Shown: positions 9,765 through 21,493, counted from the first letter of the stretch. The stretch is 64,000 nt of DNA from Neoceratodus forsteri (GCA_016271365.2 CM028131.1:168892501-168956500); one strand, 5' to 3'. Notes: generated by a model not told the origin, from the sequence alone. Numbers and translations are program-made.

Positions 9765-12600
9765 CTATTCATACTCATTTGTATTGCTCCCTTATGCCTA
9801 TCTCATGCCTGTTTATACCCCTGCACTGTATTCATATCCACCTCTTCCTGAGGTAAGCCGTTCAATGCATCCACCACCCTTTCTGTGAAAAAGAACTTCC
9901 TCACATTACTCCTTAATCGGCCTCCCTCTAATCTCATTCAGTCTCCTCTTGTCCTGCTATTTTTCTTATATTTAAACATGTTAGACTCTTTTACCTTGTT
10001 AATGCCCTTAAGGTGTTTGAATGTTTCTATCATATCATCTCTCTCCCTCCTTTGCTCTAGGGTATACATATTGAGCTCCACTAATCTGTCTTCATATGTT
10101 TTCTGATGCAGTCCCTGCACCATTTTGGTTGCCCTTCTCTGGACTGCCTCAATTTGGTTAATGTCCTTGTGAAGGTGTGGCCTCCAGTACTGCATGCAGT
10201 ACTCCAGATGGGGCCTAACCAGTGTCTTGTAAAGAGGGATTATTACCTCCCTCTTACGACTTGTGATACCTCTACTAATACACCCCAAGATCCCCCTAGC
10301 CTTAGCTACTGCTTTAGTGGTCTGCTGGGATGATTTAAGGTCATCTGTGATGATGATGCCCAAGTCTTTTTCTTCCCTTGTGACTGCCAGCAACTCCTTT
10401 CCCAGCCTATGGGTGGCGTCAGAGTTTCTCTTCCCTATGTGCATGATCTTGCACTTCTTTGCATTAACCCCAGTTGCCCCTCTTTTGACCATTTTGACAG
10501 TTTATCCAAATCTCTTCTCATTCTGCCCACACCATCTGGATCATCTACTCTGTTGCAGATCTTGGTGTCATCTGTAAACAGACAAACCTTACCCTCCAGT
10601 CCATTTGTAATGTCACTGATGAAGATATTGAAGAGGACTGGCCCTAGGACTGATCCCTGAGATACCCCACTTGTGATTTGCATCTCTACTGACTGTATAC
10701 CATTTACCACCACTCTCTGTTTTCTGCCTGTCAACCAGTTTGCCACTCAGTTGACCAACTTTTGACCCACCCCGAGCCTACCCATCGTATTAATCAGTCT
10801 TCTGTATGGAACAGTATTGAAAGCTTTGCTGAAGTCAAGGTAGGCAACATCAATTGCTCCCCCTTAGTCCACCACTCTGGTTACCCAGTCAAAGAAATCT
10901 ATGAGATTAGTCTGACAGGACCTTTTTGTTGTAAACCTATGCTTTCTTGGATCCTGTGCTCCTATGGATTGCAGGTGTTGCACTATCCTTTCCTTAAGGA
11001 GTGCCTCATTAATCTTGACCAATACTGAGGTAAGACTAACTGGTTTGTAGTTCTCTACCTCCTTCCTGCTACCACTCTTGAAGAGGATGATTACATGAGC
11101 CCTTCTCCAGTCTTCTGGGACCTCTTGTGTGCTCAGAGACTCACTAAACAGTTCTGATAATGGCTCTGCTAGTTCCACCCTTATCTCCTTTGGTACCCTA
11201 GGATGTATGCCATCAGGTCCCATTGCCTTGTCCACCCTGAGCTTATCAAGCTCTTGTAGGACCCTTTTTTTTTGTAAAGGGACTAGTGCACACCTCCCTC
11301 CCCCCTGTGTCCATGGTGCTGAGCTGTGGGCCCTGCTCTACCTTCTCTTCAGTAAATACTGAGCAGAAGTATCTATTTAGGATAGATGCTTTTACATGGT
11401 ACTCCTCCTCACATGCCCCTTTATCACTTTGATCTTAGCCATACCCCCTCTGGACTTTCTTCTTTCAGTAATGTATCTATAGAAAGTCTTGTCACCTTAT
11501 TTTACTGTTTGTGCTAGTGTTTCCTCAGTTTGGGCCTTTGCCTGATTTACTGCCTTCCTTGCTTCTCTTAGGGAAGTTTGGTATGCCTCCCTTTCTTCAT
11601 CCCGCTGCGTTCCCTTATATTTCTTGAAGGCACGCCTTTTGGCTCTGACCTTTTCTGCTACTGTTTTTTGAGAACCAAAGTGGTTTCCTTCTTCTTTTGT
11701 ACTTCCTTTTCTTTCTAACACAATGGGATGTTGCTTCAAGTATTGCATCCTTAATGATTGCCCACTTTGCCTGTACCCCCCACCTGTATTTCTTTTTGCC
11801 AGTTCTAGCTTAACTCTGTTGGCCTTCTTATTAAAGTAAGCTCCTCTGAAGTCCTATATTTTTGCCTTGGAATGTGATGATTTAGTTCTGGTGGCCAAAC
11901 TGAACCATACCAAGTGATAGTCACTGGCCTCCAGGTGACCTTCTACCTGGACATCTGTGGTCCTTTCCCTGTTAGTCAGTACTAGATCTAGGATATCCCT
12001 GTCTCTTGTGAGTTGTTGTACCAGTTTTTTGAGGACCTCCCCTGAAGTGAATCCACTATGTGTACAGTTCTGGCAGATGGTCCTGCTGGTATTGACCATT
12101 CTATATCTGGCATGTTGAAGTCTCCCATTATCAGAACATCCCCTTTAGCTGTCATGTTTTGTATATCTTCTAATAGTAATGTGTCTATGTCCTCCCCCTG
12201 ATCTGGAGGCCTGTAGATGACCCCAGTTCATATGGCTGTCCCATTTCCTGTTTCCAGGGTGACCCACAGTTCTTCTGGCTCCTTATGTGTATTCTGAATT
12301 TCTGTAGCTTTAATACTGTCACTGAGATAAAGGGCCACTCCAGCCCCCCCTTTTTGCACCTCGGTCTCTTCTGAACAGTACATAGCCAGGTACTGAAGTC
12401 TCCCAAGTGTGGTTACTGGTAAGCCATATCTCACTAATGGCTACTATGTCCAGTTTAGCCTCTGTAATTATTGCCTGCAGGTCTGGGATCTTGTTTCCCA
12501 GAATGGGAGCATTTGTGTACATGATTTTCCATTGGCCATATTTCAGTGTTTTAGTTGTTGGGTGAGGTCTGGTGTTTCCCCTGTGCATAGTATGGGGAGA
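9765..12600 (-). pseudogene. CR1 ORF2 remnant (endonuclease and reverse transcriptase)
   Basis: Read right to left. The endonuclease (about 12590-11860) shows IMYTNAPILGNKIPDLQ, VAISEIWL, VPGYVLFRRDR and, near its end, EASDYHLVWFSLA. Then comes RT: MDKAMGPDGIHPRVPKEI (11235-), RAHVIILFKSGSRKEVENY, HRFTTKRSCQTNLIDFFDW and [17 protein letters not shown]. The catalytic loop reads FTDDT at about 10578 (alanine to threonine, both aspartates kept). The C-terminal part has HLEYCMQYWRPHLHKDINQ and [18 protein letters not shown] stop near 10747, a stop-rich C-terminus after 9938 and frame shifts between endonuclease and RT make it non-functional. Confidence 0.87.
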
Positions 12601-12789
12601 CGGACCTTTTTCCTTGCCTGGTGATGCAAATGAGCTACAAACATGCTGAACTCCAGTTTAACCACTAGCTGAGGTGGGGTGTTCTTCCCATTTGATGTAT
12701 CAAGTGCTGCACCCCTCTCCCCATTTGCTAGTTCAAATATTCTGAAAACACATCAAACTTCTGCCCCAATGCACTGACTCCTTCTGAAG

Positions 12790-13703
12790 TCAGATGCAGT
12801 CCATCAAATTGAAAGAACTTTCGCTCCCAAAAACTGTTGCCAGTTCCATACAATTTTTTTTTTCTTTTTCCTGGCACCAGCCCATGAGCCACATGTTTAG
12901 CGCCCCTATCTCCCCTTCTCTGACCTCCCCTCCATCTTCCCCCCTCTCCCAGACTGGCAGGATCTCAGAGAAGGAGATGCTGGATGAAATGGATGATGGT
13001 TTGTCACCCAGCCTGGTCAGATGTTCCTTGGTCTCCACAACTGACTGGCTGGCGAGATCGTTAGTCCCTATGTGTACCAGGACATCAATGTCTTCTCATG
13101 CTTCCTGTACAATTTTATCAATGCAGTCAGTGTCTCTCCATGCTGATGTACCTGGGAGACATCTGACCATTGCCCCTGGCTGAAGATAGGTATCAACTCC
13201 CCAATTCATGGAGTCTCCTATGATCAGAAGTTTTTGGGATTTCTTGTTTGCTTTTTCATTTTGGTTCCTGTTTTATGCGAGTTTTGTTGTGCTAGCTCCT
13301 GTGCTGCAGTGTCCAGCTCTGAAGTGTCCTCTGCCCATTTGTTTGATTTTAGAGATAGAAGCAGATACCTGTTTGTAGTTTTTATATGGTTTGTGGAGGT
13401 GATATGTTGGAGAGCACCAAGTGATGGGGCACCCGATTTACCCCTCCTCACCACCTGCCAACCTCCTGGATCAACTATCCTGTAAGGTCGAGGTGCTTCT
13501 GTTGGATGTTGGGGAAATGGCGGACTGTTCTTATAATATAATTCCTCCTGAATATGCAATTTAAGGCATGCAATCTCTGCCCATGCTGTCTGGAACTGAG
13601 CCCTTAGATCTCCAATGGCCAAGCATGTAGGACAGTGTCCTAAATCCAGTAAAACAGTCCTTCTGAAAAGTGTCCTGCAGTACCTGCAGTTAATAGTATC
13701 CAT
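12790..13703 (-). pseudogene. CR1 ORF1 remnant with zinc-finger-like start and SGNH esterase motifs
   Basis: The N-terminal 159 codons (13703-13224) open MDTINCRYCRTLFRRTVLL and continue to HCPTCLAI, giving two Cys-x2-Cys pairs spaced like a zinc finger, as in CR1 ORF1. A frame change near 13230 follows. The next frame (about 13240-12790) carries the SGNH-hydrolase blocks: IIGDSMNWGVDTY (block I, with the nucleophile serine), then DVLVHIGTNDLASQ (block III), then an SFSEILPVWERGE segment. An in-frame stop lies between blocks I and III at about 13100. This is the better preserved of the two ORF1 copies. The esterase assignment rests on motif order; its in vivo substrate is not known. Confidence 0.8.
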
Positions 13704-13760
13704 TTCAGATACATTGCTGGGTTTATAACTTGGTCAGAGTAATTAGAAGGAGGAAAATTA

Positions 13761-14281
13761 AAGCAACAATTTTATTTTGTGTTTTTTTTTGTTTTTGTAT
13801 AACTTGTTATAACAAGTTAAATTACTTGCACCCCTGTAAATGAGGTCACCCCTCTAATCTGCCCCTTCCTGCTTTGCTACAGGAAATGTCACTACTGTGC
13901 TACCCTATAAAAGGAGTGTAGTGTGGGGTGGTTGGGGATGGAGGGGTGGCTGGGCCCTTCCCCTGCCAAAAAAAGAACCACGGATGAAAGGAACAAGGAG
14001 GTAAGAGCAGAAACAATCAGCCAGCAACAAATGCAGTAGTCCTGAAAGCTTATCCTAATGATATATAAAACTGTAAAACCTGCAAAGCACTACCTGTAAT
14101 AATTTCACAGAAGATATACCCTGTAAGAAACACTTTGCTACAGAGAAAAATAAAGCAGTAACAGAAGATATACCTTGCAAAAGACAATTTGAATCAGAAG
14201 ATTACAGCAGTAATCTGTTATCACACACATGTAGGCATACCCTGTAATAATGCAGCAGAAGGTATACCCAGAAACAACAAT
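13761..14281. other. No gene recognised; A/T-rich leader-like DNA and short recurring motif
   Basis: A T-rich run at 13770-13800 may be part of the CR1 leader. From about 14105 to 14270 the short motif AGAAGATATACC and variants recur three times at uneven spacing. A TATAAAAGG at about 13906 has no gene near it. The right edge abuts the first retroviral LTR. Confidence 0.45.
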
Positions 14282-14509
14282 TTGCACCTGGTTTATGCCC
14301 CTTATCATCCTACATACACCTCACATACATCTCATACTGTATTCCTGGTCTGGCATACTGTGATACTGCTATTTTGCACTAACATGTAGATTTTAGGCAC
14401 TCATCATACAAACATGAGTGCCAGGAATGTGCTTTGCTGCTCATATATGCCAATGTTTACATCCTTCATAGGATTAGATCATGCATGACTATTATGCTTC
14501 ACTATAATG

Positions 14510-15450
14510 GAGTGTGATGAGATTGCTCAATTATTTGCGAATAAGATGGCTGACATCAGGTCAGAGATCCATCTGACCTGTTCTGTGGGGGATGCTGTTG
14601 GTCAGTGCTCAGTCACTATGCCTCTTGTTTCCTGGAGTACCTTTAACCTGCAGGAGTTCATCGATATTATGAGGATTGTCCAGGGGATGTGCCCTGCATG
14701 CTTTAGTTTAGATCCAGGCCCTACCTCCCTGATCTTGGGTTGTAGTGATATCATCGGCCCAGTCTTGGCTCATATTATCCAGTGCTTCTTGGAATCAGAT
14801 GAGTTTCCAAGCTCCCTGAAGGAGGCGGTGGTGACACCCCTTCTGAAGAAAGCTTCACTGAACCCGGATACTATAGCTAACTACAGACCCATCCCGACCC
14901 TTCCTTTTATGGGAAAGGTTATCGAGAAAGTTGTGATGACTCAACTGGAGAACCATTTGACCATCCATAGTATATAAGAACCTCTCAAATCTGGTTTTTG
15001 TAAGAGGCACAGTACTGAGACTGCTCTGGTTCGGGTGCTCCATGATCTCCTGATGGTGAGCGAGTGGAGAAACTGCTCTATCTTGGTACTCCTTGATCTC
15101 TCTTTAGCTTTTAACACTGTAGACCATGGGGTACTGCTTGAGTGTCTGAGGTCCATCTGTGGACTGACTGGTACAGTGCTCAGATGGTTTTCATCTTTCC
15201 ACACCGGTAGAACTCAGAGAGCCATCTCAGGAATTTTTTCTTCTGACTCTGTCTCTCTGCTTTGTGGGGTTCCCTAAGGCTCAGTTCTGTCCCCCATGTC
15301 GTTTGCAGTGTATATGCGCCCCACAGAGACATTGTAAGATGGTATGGGCTGAGGTTTCATTGCTATGCTGATGATACCCAGCTGTACCTGTCTTTTGCCC
15401 CCAACCAGGTTAGTGCTGTCTCAGCATTTAACAACTTTATTTATTATTAT
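14510..15450 (+). mobile_element. L2-clade LINE fragment inserted in LTR 1
   Basis: This carries part of an L2-type reverse transcriptase: FPSSLKEAVVTPLLKKASL, ANYRPIPTLPFMGKVIEKVV (14870-14940), KRHSTETALVRVLHDLL (about 15003-15052) and CSILVLLDLSLAFNTVDHGV (about 15074-15133). A decayed Y/M-x-DD loop occurs near 15365. It has stops at 14976 and 15278. The corresponding position in LTR 2 is empty (CACTATAATGTATTATG at about 24970-24990), proving that it is an insertion. It is truncated at both ends and I could not define a target duplication. Confidence 0.83.
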
Positions 15451-15538
15451 GCATTATGTGCATCTTTTACATATAGTCCATATATAATCTACCTAATCAC
15501 TGATAAGATGACTCTGAGGGATCATCAGTGATTATTTA

Positions 15539-15541
<3 letters not shown>

Positions 15542-15587
<46 letters not shown>
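15542..15587. repeat. (TA)n microsatellite in LTR 1
   Basis: An uninterrupted TA repeat of about 45 bases. It is present at the same LTR position in LTR 2 (27990-28045) and, shorter, in LTR 3 (37971-37989). Confidence 0.95.
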
Positions 15588-15588
<1 letters not shown>

Positions 15589-16134
15589 TCATATACACTA
15601 TGTATATATTCTCATATAATCATATGTAGTTGTGGCCAGTCAGCACTTCTCTTTGTCTAAGCTAACTGACACAGAGAGAAAACATTTGTTATGTCTTATA
15701 CACTGGCAAGAAATGCCACATGTAATTTGAAAACATCAGCATTTCTTTTGTCCAGGCTATAATACAAATGGAAGCATATTATTTGTCTCATATGATACTC
15801 ATTAGTAATTCAGTCTCCTAAGTCATTATCCAATACATATTGTTTCTCATATCTGTAATTATGAGGTAATCTCTGTTGCTATGCTGTTATCTGTAGTATT
15901 TAGCCTTCTGCAACCCAGTTCTATGGGGAGAGAGAATGAGATCTTGGAGAACCTGACATTCTACCATTCTGGAGATTATGTACATTCTTCAGGAGAGTGG
16001 TGAGAAACCCATCTCCCTTGTGATTTTCTTAGTCACATCCTTGGTGTAAGCAGTATAATAAACATTTATTAGTACTCTTGCTTGTTTACAAATGTTTCTT
16101 GGCAGACTCCGAAGACATAAGAATCTGCATTATT

Positions 16135-16709
16135 TTTTTTTATCATGACAAATTTTTTACCCTCCTTTTGGCAGCCGCTGACCTGCCATACATCCAGCCA
16201 CCACTCAGCTCCACCTCTGACCCTGATGTAGCACGCCCAGTTGGCATATGAAGCTGGCATATGAAGCTCAGCTTTCAAGAGGGGCACCCCCATTGCCCCC
16301 TATTGCCCCCATACCAGATGAGGAACCATTACTGGTACGTGCATTGGGCATCATTGGCTGTCAGAGTGCGGCCATCAAACTTCCACGGTCTGTGCTGCTC
16401 CATTTTTCTGTTTTTTCCTGCCCCCGGGAGTGCAAGCATGCAATGACATCCAGACACAGTGTGCCAGTGTCTGCCACATTCCATCCTAATAAGCCAGCTC
16501 TAGCAGTGCCCCCATTCATCACCATGGGCCACTGCAGAGCAAAGACTCCCTGGATCCCTCCCGGGGTATAGGAGAGCAGTCCACCGGATGCTCAATCCTT
16601 ATCCCCCTGCCAATCCCTGATGGCTTGGGGTCATGTCCGAAACTGGGTCACCAGCGTGGCATGAGGTGTGGCATCCAGCGCCTCAACTCTCAGCACCACC
16701 GGGCCAGCT
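16135..16709 (-). mobile_element. tRNA-derived SINE inserted in LTR 1
   Basis: It is flanked by a 15-base duplication AGAATCTGYATTATT (16120-16134 and 16710-16724, one mismatch). On the minus strand it starts with a tRNA-like head (AGCTGGCCCGGTGGTGCTGA, an A-box-like start, and a B-box-like segment about 45 bases on) and ends in an A-run. The head matches the SINE at 46726-47036. The body contains two adjacent copies of GGCATATGAAGCT (plus strand, 16243-16268). LTR 2 and LTR 3 lack it. Confidence 0.78.
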
Positions 16710-16766
16710 AGAATCTGTATTATTAGTATTTACCCTAAACACTAAGAATGTTTAGGCAACATAAAA

Positions 16767-16784
16767 TGGTGACCGCAGTAGTGT
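16767..16784 (+). promoter_or_regulatory. Retroviral primer-binding site, tRNA-Trp-like
   Basis: This begins TGGTGACCGC, five bases after the LTR end. Primer sites for tRNA-Trp begin TGGTGACCCC, and the first eight bases agree; later bases do not. The corresponding place after LTR 2 and LTR 3 reads GGTGAGC and is then replaced by Harbinger-related DNA. Confidence 0.45.
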
Positions 16785-17119
16785 GTCTGGGTGTTTACCA
16801 AGTTACATTTTATTTCCTCGGTAAATTAAAACACTGGTTGAGAAATCTTCAGTAACAAGCAGCTGAGAGTGTCTTCTGTTTAAATTTTCGGTCTGTTGTG
16901 TGTTCTGCAGTGCAGACAAAACAATCTCTCAGCAGATATTCAATCTCTGTGTAATGAGTTGTTTTATTTTTAGTTTTTTTCCTCTTCTTTCTCTGTGGGA
17001 ACACACAGCTGTACAGGGATCTGATCAGAGAGAGAGAGAAAGAGACTGCTTTCATTTGCGGTTTCAAATCCTAATGGGTATATACTCATCTAGGAGTCCA
17101 CATACACCAAAGGCTGTTT

Positions 17120-18528
17120 GTGTCCTGTCATGAACTTTGGTTGCAAACAAAGTTTCTGATCCACAGACAGCTAAGGGTTTTTTATCTTATGACATGTCTA
17201 ACTATCAGTACTCAGTTGAGGCTGGATACCTTAACATACCAAACTGCCTACGGTGGTTGGTGTGGTTTTGCTGAAGTAGCGAAATCTGTTGGTAGCCCTT
17301 TACGGGATATCATTGCCTGTTATAGGTACTTGAAACATGGTACCAAAAGAGTTGATCCTGAAGGATTATTAACTACAATGTTGTTTAAATGCTTTGATGC
17401 TGTTATAAATAAACTATCTGTTTTGGAATCTGAGTATGTTGCTTGCATAATGGAGAATGCTGCTTGCAAGCAGGAAATTAGTCTAAAAAAGGCTTCTCAT
17501 AAAGAAAGGATAGATGGACTCAGCTGCAGTCTCTCTGTCAAGACAATGACTTTCTCTCTAATGACGGAAGCAGCAAAGACCTGTATGCCTTAAAAGATAA
17601 TGCTGAAAAGGCAAAACTTATTAGAAAAAAAGTTTTTCAAATGAATGGTGTTCTGGCTAATAACACTGATTCATTATGTTCTGAAAACAAGGAACTTAGG
17701 GATGATAAGACTGAAGTAAAACTGAAAGAGTTAAAGTGCTGGTATTTCAACACCAGACCTTGACAAAACAACATAAACTATTGTGTTTTGAGTACAGCAG
17801 ACTTGATATAAATGTCTTGAATCTAAACTGTGACACAGCTTCTGTTGATAAAAAGCAAGTTTTACAAGATGAGAATGTCTTGCAATCTGAAAACAAGGCA
17901 CTTTACAGCATGCTAACTCCTGTATCTGAACAGTTAGAATGTAGGAGTAAAAAGTCAGATATGATGAACTTGTGCCATCAGCCAGAGGTTTTGGCAGGGC
18001 ATACTACCTTAATGCCCATAGACCTTGCCTCTTCTGATGTTGAAGAATTCGATTTTGAACACTCACAGTATGCTGTGGGGTGGACTAGAACAAAAGCTAG
18101 CCACTTGTTTTTCTGTGATTCACAAAATGGAGAATTGTTAGAGTCTCAAAATGGTGGACACACATGTCATCAGGTTGCATCCTCATACCATCCCCAAGAT
18201 GGCACTCATGGTCATGTGATAATGGTCACAACACAGTAACCCAATATTCCCATGAGGTAATCCAAAATGGCTGACCACCACATCACAGAGGTTTTATCAC
18301 GCAATTACAGGGACCTGTGATTACTGCCATAACCAAACAAAACATACCAGAGTTTTTTGTCATGATTAATAATGTTACCAGTAAAACTAATGGTTCTGAG
18401 GGACAGAAGATTCTCATTAAAAATAATGTTGACTTACTTCTGAATGAGGCTGGTACACAACCACCTGTCATGAAGTCAGTGTCTGACACTGCAGAAGAAG
18501 CAACTTCTGCTAGCAATGTTTACTAGAG
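17120..18528 (+). pseudogene. Gag-like coiled-coil region of retrovirus copy 1
   Basis: Several open stretches in successive frames, 17120-17593, 17600-17735, 17736-18239 and 18317-18528, are separated by stops or small frame changes. They encode a protein rich in Glu, Lys, Asn, Ser and Leu with heptad-like runs (for example SENKELRDDKTEVKLKEL at about 17680-17740). The first open stretch starts at a GTG; its first in-frame ATG lies about 24 codons later. I recognise no zinc knuckle or major homology region. Gag is inferred from position between primer site and pol only. The same sequence recurs in copy 2 at 32259-33369 with few differences, so the decay partly predates the duplication. Confidence 0.5.
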
Positions 18529-18657
18529 CATCCTTGGTTAAGGAACATAGTGCAGTTAATTACATGAAATGTGATTCTACCCTATGCAATTTAACATCAG
18601 CCTTCCCTGAGAAGGACTAAATGCGCTGTTGTTTCTAACCCTGACAGCACTGAACAT

Positions 18658-19969
18658 ATGCAGTGCGTTAATACCATAAGCTGTAGCATTAAAGACAATG
18701 ATGCTACCATCCAGCAACCTTCTGGTGGGGAAACCCACTTTAAATTTGATGGGGGAAGGGACAACCCTGATTCTGAAAGCCCCATGGCTGTGATATTTTC
18801 AGCATCACAGGTCACGTTGGTGGGGAAGGTTACAGGTTTGATTTCTGAACCTGTGCTGACAGCTGTATCAGTACTAATTTTTCCACCCCTGATGGCTACT
18901 GAATCCAATAAATCCATAGCTGGAGAACTATGTGCAACTTGTACACCACTTTTCTCCACTGTGCAGGAACCCCTGATAGTGCCAGCACATGATGCAGAAC
19001 CCCCTCCATCAGTGACACCTGGATCATCCCATACTGTGGCTACAATAGCAGGCACAAGCCAGGAACAGTCTGGGTTATTCCCAGCACATTCAATAGCAGA
19101 CACCAGTCAGGAGCAGTCTGGGTCATTCCCAGCACAAACTATAGCAGGCACTTCTGGTAAGAAGGTACAAGGTATCCTAATACTGATGTCATTGTCCTTT
19201 CTTTTGGGATCACTGACCATGGTCCCAGCATTGGTCAGTCATAACTCAGTTTCAGAGTATATTGAAACTGCTACATCAGATATAGCAATCTCAGCAGTTT
19301 TAAAACCAAAACTACAATGGACATATCAGACCCATTGCTTATGCATCCCAGATGCTTGCCCCAGTGGAGTTGAAATGCAACCTTTTTGAAAGGAATGTTT
19401 TGGCTACAAACTGAGCAGTGAGATGCTGTAGGTACATTATTGAATATGCTCCCATTGAGCTGCATTCTAATCATTTTCCAACTAACTTTCTGTTGTCAGA
19501 CAGGGTAAAAGATGACTCTGTATCTAATGCCTGACTTACACACAGGTCTCTCATGTTACAGGATCATGACATCACTGTCCTTCCTATCAAAACTTCATCC
19601 TTGTTGGCCCATGACCCACAATTTACAGGAGAGACCCATGATTGTTCACTCCAACCCCCTGACCTACCTGCCCCAGGGCCCTTTCTGACAGAACCCCAGA
19701 AAGTGTTAAAAGACACCACTGTGTGTCATGTTTTTACTGATGACTCAGCCACACATACCAATAAGGGTCAGATAGCAGGGTTTGGAATTTTTATTGTACA
19801 TCCTGGTGATGATAGAATGTGCATGGCTAGTAATTGCATCATTGCATATGTACGATTCACAGACAATTTTAAAACATGCCTGACAAATAAAATGAAAAAC
19901 AGGGAGGCGAGGAGTGTCCTTATTACCACAAATATTTGTGGATGGTTTAGAGAGCTGGTAAGTCCTTGA
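18658..19969 (+). pseudogene. Repeat-rich linker joined to retroviral RNase H, copy 1
   Basis: An ATG-initiated frame (18658-19389) starts with a Ser/Thr/Pro-rich part. It then has about two and a half copies of a 19-residue unit (AGTSQEQSGLFPAHSIA type, about 19040-19150). Next comes a segment ending SDIAISAVL (about 19280-19300), the start of the RT-connection RNase H fold. Here the frame shifts; the continuation in another frame reads RPIAYASQMLASVELKCNL and then RYIIEYAPIELHSNH. The second RNase H (19553-19969) has TVCHVFTDDSATHTNKGQ, the first catalytic aspartate region. RT fingers and palm, and the protease, are absent. Confidence 0.65.
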
Positions 19970-20539
19970 GAAAAGCACAGCTTGTATTAAGAGGAATACA
20001 AAGATTTTTTCTTACGTAACATGAATAAAGCACTCCACAAGAGGGTTAAGTTCTGCATGCTTTAAGAAATGGCCTTGGTCTGATTACAAAAGCACTGCAG
20101 AAGCAGTTTTTTGTTTTATTACAGATTCTAATTGGGTCTGTTTTTCTCTGACTGAATTTTTTTGGTAAGAAAACAAACTTCCAGAAATACTCTTAATATT
20201 ACCTCTGTGAAATACAGAGACTTGTTTGTGTACATCACAACCTAACCAGTTTAAATACAAACTGTACATTCCTATGGCTCAAGCATAGTCTAAAATATAA
20301 ACCATGTACTGCAAAAGAAGGACCCTCATTTGAGGGCAGTGTATAGGTTCCTTAATAAAGGAACCGAGGAATAACTTCCACAAATAAGCCAAAATAAGAA
20401 AGTGGAAATGACATTCACCTATCCAGTGATGGCCTACTCATTTGGAACATCACTATTGTAACACTCATAAAAAGTTACGGGTAATTCCTGAACACTTGAG
20501 AGTAGACTTTATCTGTTGTACTAAGTACATGATACTCCA

Positions 20540-21464
20540 ACTGCTGGACACCAGTGAGTCAGTAAAAACCCCAGACAGACTGAAATCCTCTGTCTGATGG
20601 CTATACATGAGAAATGATGTAGAACACTACATTGGTAACTGTTTGATCTATACACAGAACAATCCTATCCCAGCTAGGAAAATTACATTGTTACCCCAGA
20701 GGCAATCAGGTCCCATGGACCAACATCCAGATTGACTACATTGGTCCTATGCAAATCATTAAGAACAATTAGTTTGCACTAGTGATCACAAACCTAATGG
20801 AGCAAAACAGCCAAAGCGATTGCAAATGTCTTGGTAAACCAGCTATTTACAAGGCAAAGGTTACCACCTAAAGGTAAATTCTGATTACAGGGTTCTGGCT
20901 TTATAGCCAAAGTAATGCAAGAAATTCTTGATTTGTTATGGGTAAAACAAAAGTTTAATATCCCATACCACCCACAGTCATCAGGAAAGGTGGAATGGGC
21001 TAACAGGCAGCTCAATGTTATGTTTTAATAAACTTGTTCAGAAAACCCCCAAAGGACTGGGATTCATTATTGCCTTAACTCCTTATGGCAATAAAAGGGA
21101 AACCCTCTGCAGGTACACAGTGTACCCCATTTTTGAAATCAAGACCGGACAGTCCATGATACTCCCAGAACATTTACTTCTGGACCTGTTGACTGTCACT
21201 GCTGATGGAGCATCAGAAGATAAATATGTTAAATATCTCAAATGAGAAAAGGTACACTTGTTTGCTTCACAATGTATGGGCAAGGCCCAACAACAGGTCC
21301 TATGCCATTGTAAACAAACACAAGTGCAGCAGTCTACCAAGATAGACTGCCTTACAATAACAGTCATTGATAAAAGGCTATATACCAATCAAATGAACCT
21401 GCTTAAAGAAGACCAAACTACTTTTCCATACCCCAATGGGGGGGTGGCAATAGTACTAAACTAA
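20540..21464 (+). pseudogene. Retroviral integrase remnant, copy 1
   Basis: Integrase inserts viral DNA into the host chromosome. Remains are spread over three frames with many stops. The core begins near 20700 with WTNIQIDYIGPMQII, holding the first catalytic aspartate. Near 20965 comes the segment IPYHPQSSGKVEWANRQL, in which the catalytic glutamate region (SGKVEWAN) is kept. The C-terminal part is the open stretch 21015-21245 followed by one ending FPYPNGGVAIVLN at 21464. The domain order and the spacing of the two catalytic blocks fit a retroviral DD35E integrase. Copy 2 lacks the N-terminal 540 bases. Confidence 0.7.
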
Positions 21465-21493
21465 GTATATTTTTCTTTTCTCTTTCCTTTTAG
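21456..21493 (+). promoter_or_regulatory. Candidate splice acceptor for an env-type transcript
   Basis: A branch-point-like TACTAAAC precedes a pyrimidine tract of about 24 bases ending in AG at 21492-21493, right after the integrase end. The same three-part arrangement is kept in copy 2 (AG at 35710-35711). Splicing to a downstream env frame is a common retroviral arrangement; use of this site is inference. Confidence 0.5.

Larger units (their letters stand above)
9647..13760 (-). mobile_element. Long CR1 LINE, minus strand
   Basis: The 3' end is at the left, with the tail visible as AAACATAGAAACATAGAAG at about 9650-9668. Then come RT, endonuclease and ORF1 remnants, each in the expected order toward the right. 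The 3' leader of this copy (AAGGACCACAAGGCCCATC) differs from the copies at 41461 and 57387 (CGCTTGGCCCACC), so at least two subfamilies are present. The right edge was set where ORF1 coding ends and an A/T-rich leader begins; it may extend toward 14.0 kb. Confidence 0.83.
14282..16761 (+). repeat. Endogenous retrovirus LTR 1 (with two insertions)
   Basis: This matches LTR 2 (24762-28858) in two blocks either side of each copy's insertions: 14290-14509 with 24770-24982, and 15451-16134 plus 16720-16761 with 24983-25060 and 28045-28858. With the L2 and SINE insertions removed it is about 0.95-1.2 kb long. An AATAAA lies at 16050-16055. The 3' end CA at 16760-16761 is followed after a short spacer by a primer-site-like sequence. 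The first bases are diverged from the TGTTGTG start of LTR 2. Confidence 0.8.

Noticed and set aside
13905..13918. TATAAAAGG promoter-like word on the plus strand
   Set aside because: No coding region or transcript signal follows. Downstream is non-coding DNA and then an LTR.
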